Origin: Anaerolineales bacterium UBA6663
GTDB lineage: Bacteria; Chloroflexota; Anaerolineae; Anaerolineales; UBA6663
Assembly (NCBI GenBank): GCA_002455335.1
Contig: DKKP01000407.1
Location: 7,949 to 18,208 of the forward strand
Length of the DNA stretch: 10,260 nucleotides
Direction of reading: 5' to 3'
Of the stretch, positions 6,486 through 10,260 are shown piece after piece. How positions within the stretch are numbered: the first letter of the stretch is position 1; the number at the start of each line of letters is the position of its first letter. Below the pieces are notes generated by a model, which searched no databases, was not told the DNA's origin, and saw nothing but the letters and a program-made list of their open reading frames with translations. Position numbers and translations under genes: made by a program.

Positions 6486-7112
6486 ATGAAGTACAACACA
6501 GGTTTTCTGGTCAACGATCATCCCAGCCACCGCTTCTCGAAGCTTCACGAGAACCCTGAGGCCCAGCTTGTGATGCTGGTGCCCGCCCAGACGTGGGATC
6601 GGGTCAGGGCGCATATTCTGCGCTATGAAGCCGTCTCGCTGGCCGGCCGATTCGGCGCCAACCCGGGAGAGTATGAGTGGGAGTGGGTCAACGAGCCCGA
6701 GGGTATCCGTTGGTGGCGGCGCGCCGCTGACGGCAACGAATATCTGTTTGGCGTAGTCGCCGCGATCCGGCGTCTGCAGGGCATCGAGCTTTATGGCATG
6801 GTAACCGTCGACGAGAACAGCCCATTTTGGGCCGATGTCGTCGCGGGCGTGCTGATCGCCGAGCTCAACGATCGCGCCCGGAATATGACCGAAGAACGGT
6901 ACATGACGGCCAACCAGGCGCTGCGTCAGCTGCGTCGCGAGCACTACCGCACGCGTGACCTGCTCACCATCGATCGACAAGACAAGACCATGGTGCGCCG
7001 TGGCACGATCCGTGAGGTCGAGCGCTTCCAGGCTGCGATCAAGAAGCTGTTCGATCGCGCCAACACCACGTCGACCCTCACCCTCAAACCGCCGACATCG
7101 CGGCTCGGCTGA
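6486..7112 (+). CDS. Uncharacterised protein, first of a tandem paralogue pair
   Basis: I do not recognise this family. The 208-residue product is soluble, with no signal peptide or membrane segment. Blocks shared with the downstream paralogue are FLVN(D/E)HP (7-13), SLAGRFGA (51-58), a tryptophan-rich stretch EWEWV...EP...RWWRRA (64-80), ELYGMV (101-106), FWADVV (114-119), ELNDRAR (126-132), QLRR(E/D)HYR (148-155) and GTIREVERFQ (173-182). The last third looks helical and charged. The start is ATG 6486 rather than the in-frame TTG at 6459, because alignment with the paralogue begins at this Met. The ribosome-binding site is weak (AGGT nine bases upstream). A strong terminator lies 17 bases after the stop, so it appears to be transcribed as a single gene, divergent from the C4 protein operon. 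Confidence 0.85.
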   Translation: MKYNTGFLVNDHPSHRFSKLHENPEAQLVMLVPAQTWDRVRAHILRYEAVSLAGRFGANPGEYEWEWVNEPEGIRWWRRAADGNEYLFGVVAAIRRLQGIELYGMVTVDENSPFWADVVAGVLIAELNDRARNMTEERYMTANQALRQLRREHYRTRDLLTIDRQDKTMVRRGTIREVERFQAAIKKLFDRANTTSTLTLKPPTSRLG

Positions 7113-7129
7113 CCCGTCCTGCCCTACAT

Positions 7130-7189
7130 AAAGGGCCGGCAAGGGCTGTGGCGCTCGGCGCGTTGCAGCCCTTGCCGGCCCTTTTGCTT
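7130..7189 (+). terminator. 19-bp perfect intrinsic terminator
   Basis: Bases 7130-7148 and 7166-7184 are perfect reverse complements (19 bp) around a 17-base loop, with AAA at the base of the stem and TTTTGCTTT on the 3' side. It starts 17 bases after the stop of the first paralogue and separates the two copies transcriptionally. Confidence 0.88.
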
Positions 7190-7241
7190 TGACGTAATCT
7201 CGGCCTATGACCGAAGTCCTCTGCGCTCACCTGTAGTGAAG

Positions 7242-7250
7242 TGCTAGAAT
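7242..7250 (+). promoter_or_regulatory. Extended -10 promoter for the second paralogue
   Basis: TG-C-TAGAAT (7242-7250) is an extended -10 element matching five of six -10 bases. No clear -35 box lies 17 bases upstream, which the TG extension can compensate for. Transcription near 7257 would give a leader of about 64 nt. It lies between the terminator and the gene, as expected for separate transcription. Confidence 0.5.
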
Positions 7251-7320
7251 AGGTTCGATCCCCAACCATTTGATACAGCGGTTAGGAAGCACCCGACAGG
7301 TTGCGCAGGGAGGGCGGGCC

Positions 7321-7977
7321 ATGTCCACCTCGAAATCCTTCTTGGTCAATGAACACCCAAAGCATCGATTCTCGCGGCTGCGCGAGATCCCCGAAACCCA
7401 GTTGACGATGCTTGTGCCGACATCGACCTGGGGCCGGATGCCCGAGTACATCCAAAGCTTCGAGTCGGTGTCGCTGGCAGGTCGGTTCGGCGCAGACCCC
7501 GGCGACTTCGAGTGGGAATGGGTCGACGAGCCTCAGGGGCTCCGCTGGTGGCGGCGCGCCGTGGATGGATCAGAACAACTCTTCGCGATGGCCGCTGTGG
7601 TGCCCGTCTCGAGTGGGGTCGAGCTTTATGGCATGGTGTCAGTCAGCGAAGACAGCGTGTTCTGGGCCGATGTCGTCTCGAGCGCGATCCTGACCGAGCT
7701 GAATGACCGCGCGCGCCAGCTGGCTCGCGACCGGCATCTCGCCGACGACACGCCGACGCTCGCTCAGCTCCGCCGAGATCACTATCGGTTACGCGGTCTG
7801 CTTACCCTGGATGTGGCGGGTGAGCCCGCCATCCGCTGCGGCACGATCCGAGAGGTCGAACGCTTCCAAAATGCGCTGCGTGGGCTGTTCGAGCGGTGCA
7901 CGAAAGCCGTGCTCCCCTCTGAGGCCCGTCGGCGCCTGCCCGGACAGGTCACCGGGGCGCTGTTCTCGGCCTCCTGA
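7321..7977 (+). CDS. Uncharacterised protein, second of a tandem paralogue pair
   Basis: This 218-residue soluble protein is a paralogue of the product of 6486-7112. My hand alignment counts about 108 identities over roughly 193 positions with a single one-residue gap. Identity is highest in SLAGRFGA, EWEWV, RWWRRA, ELYGMV, FWADVV, ELNDRAR and GTIREVERFQ. The weakest region is around residues 88-99. The two C-terminal tails are unrelated, and this one is about ten residues longer. ATG 7321 is chosen over the in-frame TTG at 7270 because a GGGAGGG ribosome-binding site precedes it and the paralogues align from this Met. The family is unknown to me. Two separately promoted copies suggest differing expression or specialised roles rather than a fixed two-subunit ratio. 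Confidence 0.88.
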   Translation: MSTSKSFLVNEHPKHRFSRLREIPETQLTMLVPTSTWGRMPEYIQSFESVSLAGRFGADPGDFEWEWVDEPQGLRWWRRAVDGSEQLFAMAAVVPVSSGVELYGMVSVSEDSVFWADVVSSAILTELNDRARQLARDRHLADDTPTLAQLRRDHYRLRGLLTLDVAGEPAIRCGTIREVERFQNALRGLFERCTKAVLPSEARRRLPGQVTGALFSAS

Positions 7978-8106
7978 GGCCCACGCCAAGCGCCCCCATT
8001 CGGCAAGCCGGATCCTAAGCCTGGCCCGTGATCGCGGCCTGCGTGGGTGAAGGTCCAGTCAGCGTCGCGGCCGTTTCAGGGTCGCCCAGTTTCGCCTATT
8101 CACCGA

Positions 8107-8112
8107 TACAAT
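8107..8112 (+). promoter_or_regulatory. Candidate -10 box giving a leaderless mRNA
   Basis: TACAAT ends six bases before the ATG at 8119, so transcription would begin at or next to the start codon. No Shine-Dalgarno sequence precedes this ATG, which fits leaderless translation. No -35 box is visible. The 141 bases between the previous stop and this gene contain nothing else I can support. Confidence 0.4.
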
Positions 8113-8118
8113 AACGGC

Positions 8119-9069
8119 ATGATCCGGCCCTTTGATTGGCGCGATGTGGGCCTGGTGCGCGCTTTGAGCGACCGGGGTCTCAGCCTCGATTCTGCCACGC
8201 GGCTAACCCGCGGCAGCCAGCCGTTGCAAAGCGCACTGTTAGCTTACCTGATGCCGCGTGCCGGGGCGCCGACCCTGATCTGGCGCCAGGATGGGCACAG
8301 CGCCTTCGGGCAACTGCGGCACCGCGCCGGAGAGGAGCGCGCCCGCGCGCTGTTCATCGCTCCGGGATGGTCGATCGAGCCCTCAGGCTGGCTCGCGCTG
8401 GTTGACCAGCTTTCCGTTGAAGCTGGGGCGCGCGGCGGCCACAACCTGTTGGCCGAGGTCGATGAGATCAGCCCGGAGTTCGAGGCCCTGCGTGTGGCCG
8501 GGTTCGCGATCTACGCCCGCCAGACCATCTGGCGGCTCGATCAGGATCTCGCGCCCACGGCGCCCGCCCTTCCCCTGCGTCATGCCATCAAGGAGGACGG
8601 TCCGGCCACACTCGCGCTCTACAACGACATCGTCCCGCGACTTGTACAGCAGGTCGAGCCCACACCGGAGGCCGGACGCGGGTACGTGCTCGAGCGCGGC
8701 AACGACATCGTCGCGCATCTGGCCGTGCGCCGCGGCGCCCTTGGCATCTGGGTCGATCCAGTGGTGCACCCCGAGGCCTACGACCTCGCGGACGAGATCG
8801 TCTCCTCGGCGCTCCATTTCTTGACCTCGTCAAACCGCGCCGGACGCCCGGTCTATGTCAATGTGCGGCGTTATCAGGACTGGCTTCAGGAGCCCTTGCG
8901 ACTGGCGGGCTTCGACAAAATCGCGTCGCAAGCCGTGATGGTCAAGCGGCTGGCCGTACGCGTCAGTGAGCCCGCGCTTCACCCGCTCCCGGCCATCGTC
9001 GCCCGCACGACAGGCCCGGTCACCCAGGCCGAGCGCCTGGCTCAAACGCGCAGCCTGGTCGGGAAGTAA
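8119..9069 (+). CDS. Protein with two GNAT-like halves, possible N-acetyltransferase
   Basis: The 316-residue product looks like two tandem GNAT (acetyl-CoA dependent N-acyltransferase) folds. The first half (about 1-146) ends in a strand-helix-strand pattern, NLLAEVDEISPEFEALRVAGFAIYARQTIWRL in outline, typical of the end of a GNAT domain. The second half (about 150-290) has LRHAIKEDGPATLALYND, then VLERGNDIVAHLAV and, near its end, EPLRLAGFDKI. The acetyl-CoA pyrophosphate loop (Q/R-x-x-G-x-G/A) is not evident in either half, so activity is uncertain. The start is ATG 8119. The in-frame GTG at 8047 would add 24 residues with no GNAT character and has no ribosome-binding site. The substrate is unknown. 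The next gene has its own promoter, so the two are probably not a strict operon. Confidence 0.75.
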   Translation: MIRPFDWRDVGLVRALSDRGLSLDSATRLTRGSQPLQSALLAYLMPRAGAPTLIWRQDGHSAFGQLRHRAGEERARALFIAPGWSIEPSGWLALVDQLSVEAGARGGHNLLAEVDEISPEFEALRVAGFAIYARQTIWRLDQDLAPTAPALPLRHAIKEDGPATLALYNDIVPRLVQQVEPTPEAGRGYVLERGNDIVAHLAVRRGALGIWVDPVVHPEAYDLADEIVSSALHFLTSSNRAGRPVYVNVRRYQDWLQEPLRLAGFDKIASQAVMVKRLAVRVSEPALHPLPAIVARTTGPVTQAERLAQTRSLVGK

Positions 9070-9071
9070 GC

Positions 9072-9094
9072 GCACGAAACGGCTAAGCTCGTGC
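9072..9094 (+). terminator. Weak hairpin after the GNAT-like gene
   Basis: GCACGA (9072-9077) and TCGTGC (9089-9094) form a 6-bp stem with an 11-base loop immediately after the stop codon, followed by CCGGCTTT. The stem is short and the T-tract poor, so termination here is only possible. Confidence 0.25.
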
Positions 9095-9129
9095 CCGGCT
9101 TTCACCCGTGCACACCGGATCAAGGGCGG

Positions 9130-9159
9130 TTAACACGCCAGGCCAGACCTTGATAAAAT
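9130..9159 (+). promoter_or_regulatory. Sigma-70-type promoter of the R3H ATPase gene
   Basis: TTAACA (9130-9135) is followed after 18 bases by TAAAAT (9154-9159). Each hexamer matches five of six consensus bases. TG at 9151-9152 adds an extended -10 element. Transcription from about 9166 would give a 30-nt leader before ATG 9196. Confidence 0.6.
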
Positions 9160-9195
9160 TATAGGAGCGTCGGACCCTGCCGACGCCAGGATGCA

Positions 9196-10260
9196 ATGCA
9201 AAAGCGAATCACGGACGACCTTCACGCCCTGTTGGACGTCATCCCGCCGGAGATCGGCGCCAAGCTTACCGCAGCCAACCGCACCGACGAACTGCTCGAA
9301 ATCATCCTCGATCTCGGCCGTGTGCCGACTGCCCGTTATATCGACGGCGAAGTTGTGCTGGCTGATCACGAGATCACGCGCGCCGAGATCGACTATCTCG
9401 TCACACGAATCGGTGATTTCGACGCCGACAACCGCGCCGGCATGGAGCGCACGCTGCATCGCATCAGCGCCATCCGCAATCGCCGCGGCCAGATCGTCGG
9501 GCTGACCTGTCGCGTCGGGCGGGCGGTCTACGGCACGATCGACATCATCCAGGACATCATCGACAGCGGCAAGAGCATCCTTATGCTCGGACGCCCCGGG
9601 ATCGGCAAGACCACGATGCTGCGCGAGGCCGCGCGCACGCTGGCCGAGAAGAAGCGCGTGGTCATCGTCGACACCTCGAACGAGATCGGCGGCGACGGCG
9701 ATGTGCCTCACCCGGCCGTCGGGCGCGCGCGCCGCATGCAGGTGGCCCAACCGACCCTACAGCACGAGGTGATGATCGAGGCCGTCGAGAACCACAACCC
9801 TGAGGTCATCGTCATCGACGAGATTGGGCGCGAGCTCGAGGCCATGGCCGCGCGCACGATTGCCGAGCGCGGCGTGCAGTTGATCGGCACGGCGCACGGC
9901 AACTCGCTCGAGAACCTGATGCTCAACCCGACCCTGGCCGACCTGATCGGCGGGATCGAGTCGGTCACACTCTCCGACGAAGAGGCCAGACGACGCGGCA
10001 CTCAGAAGACAGTGCTCGAACGCCGCGCCCCGCCCACCTTCGATGTGTTGATCGAGATCCAGGCGCGCGAGCAACTGGCTGTGCATCACGACGTCGCCAC
10101 AGCCGTCGATGCGCTTCTGCGTGGGAGACCGCGCGCCCCCGAAGTGCGGAGCGTGGTCGACGGACAGGTCAGGATCGAACACCCCCCCGATCCGCAGCCC
10201 GCCGGTCGGGCCGGGCGCGGCCAGGCACGCGGCGCCACGACAGGACCCGGACGCGCCGCG
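9196..10260 (+). CDS. SpoIIIAA/Ycf45-like AAA ATPase (R3H protein family), 3' truncated by window edge
   Basis: The frame is open from ATG 9196 to the last base, 355 codons, and the stop lies outside the window. The first 110 residues match the N-terminal region of the SpoIIIAA-like/Ycf45 family (COG3854). The ATPase core follows, with Walker A GRPGIGKTT (132-140), the family signature TSNEIGGDGDVPHPAVGRAR, Walker B VIVIDEIG (Asp208, Glu209) and GTAHGN (231-236). From about 329 a Pro/Gly/Arg-rich linker begins. In full-length relatives an R3H nucleic-acid-binding domain lies at the C-terminus and would be beyond the edge. The cellular role is poorly defined: relatives occur in cyanobacteria, plastids and Chloroflexota, and SpoIIIAA powers the sporulation channel of Bacillus. 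The ribosome-binding site is AGGA four bases before ATG. ATG 9191 is out of frame and rejected. Confidence 0.92.
   Translation, partial: MQKRITDDLHALLDVIPPEIGAKLTAANRTDELLEIILDLGRVPTARYIDGEVVLADHEITRAEIDYLVTRIGDFDADNRAGMERTLHRISAIRNRRGQIVGLTCRVGRAVYGTIDIIQDIIDSGKSILMLGRPGIGKTTMLREAARTLAEKKRVVIVDTSNEIGGDGDVPHPAVGRARRMQVAQPTLQHEVMIEAVENHNPEVIVIDEIGRELEAMAARTIAERGVQLIGTAHGNSLENLMLNPTLADLIGGIESVTLSDEEARRRGTQKTVLERRAPPTFDVLIEIQAREQLAVHHDVATAVDALLRGRPRAPEVRSVVDGQVRIEHPPDPQPAGRAGRGQARGATTGPGRAA

Noticed and set aside
6281..6559. 92-codon plus-strand frame between the divergent genes
   Set aside because: No ribosome-binding site, its start lies in the -35 box of the opposing promoter, and it runs 74 bases into the first paralogue in another frame.
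6483..7142. 219-codon minus-strand frame opposite the first paralogue
   Set aside because: It extends into the terminator hairpin and mirrors a gene whose protein is conserved in the adjacent paralogue.
7968..7981. Palindrome GGCCTC-CT-GAGGCC spanning the stop codon of the second paralogue
   Set aside because: The two-base loop is too small for a stable hairpin and no T-tract follows.
7980..8047. 7-bp inverted repeat CCCACGC/GCGTGGG enclosing about 54 bases
   Set aside because: The arms are short and far apart, the inner sequence shows no convincing stem, and there is no T-tract; a match of this size can occur by chance.
9130..9750. 206-codon minus-strand frame opposite the R3H ATPase
   Set aside because: The plus strand carries intact Walker A and B motifs in one uninterrupted frame to the window edge.

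Overview
The window is GC-rich chromosomal DNA with dense, mostly well-behaved genes. Taken together, a SpoIIIAA/Ycf45-type R3H ATPase, two PMT-like membrane glycosyltransferases with fused beta-rich C-terminal domains, and several genes with a -10 box almost touching the start codon suggest a member of the Chloroflexota (Anaerolineae-like). That placement is an inference from gene content; there is no rRNA or other marker gene here.

Layout. Bases 1-44 are probably the last codons of a plus-strand gene, followed by a 15-bp bidirectional terminator (65-105). The next block is on the minus strand. Read in transcription order it begins at a near-consensus sigma-70 promoter (6287-6259). It then has a structured leader of about 155 nt, a 133-aa protein with a C-x2-C-x10-C-x2-C motif (6096-5695), a 654-aa PMT-like glycosyltransferase (5656-3692) and a second, 637-aa one (3663-1750). 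The gaps between these three genes are 38 and 28 bases, so they look like one operon. A 17-bp perfect hairpin (1683-1722) and a small promoter region then separate this operon from lpdA (1517-123), the dihydrolipoyl dehydrogenase (E3) gene.

The plus-strand block diverges at about 6.1-6.5 kb. It holds two tandem paralogues of a family I do not recognise (6486-7112 and 7321-7977). By hand alignment they are about 56% identical, and a 19-bp perfect terminator and a fresh extended -10 promoter lie between them. A protein with two GNAT-like halves follows (8119-9069). After it comes a good promoter (9130-9159) and the start of a SpoIIIAA/Ycf45-like AAA ATPase (9196 to the window edge, 355 residues visible, C-terminus missing).

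Functionally, the minus-strand operon points to glycan or glycoprotein assembly at the membrane, with the small cysteine protein as an unexplained partner. lpdA is central metabolism. The plus-strand genes are separately promoted single genes rather than one pathway. I see no mobile element, CRISPR array, tRNA or rRNA. The least explained items are the paralogue pair, the C4 protein and its long structured leader.
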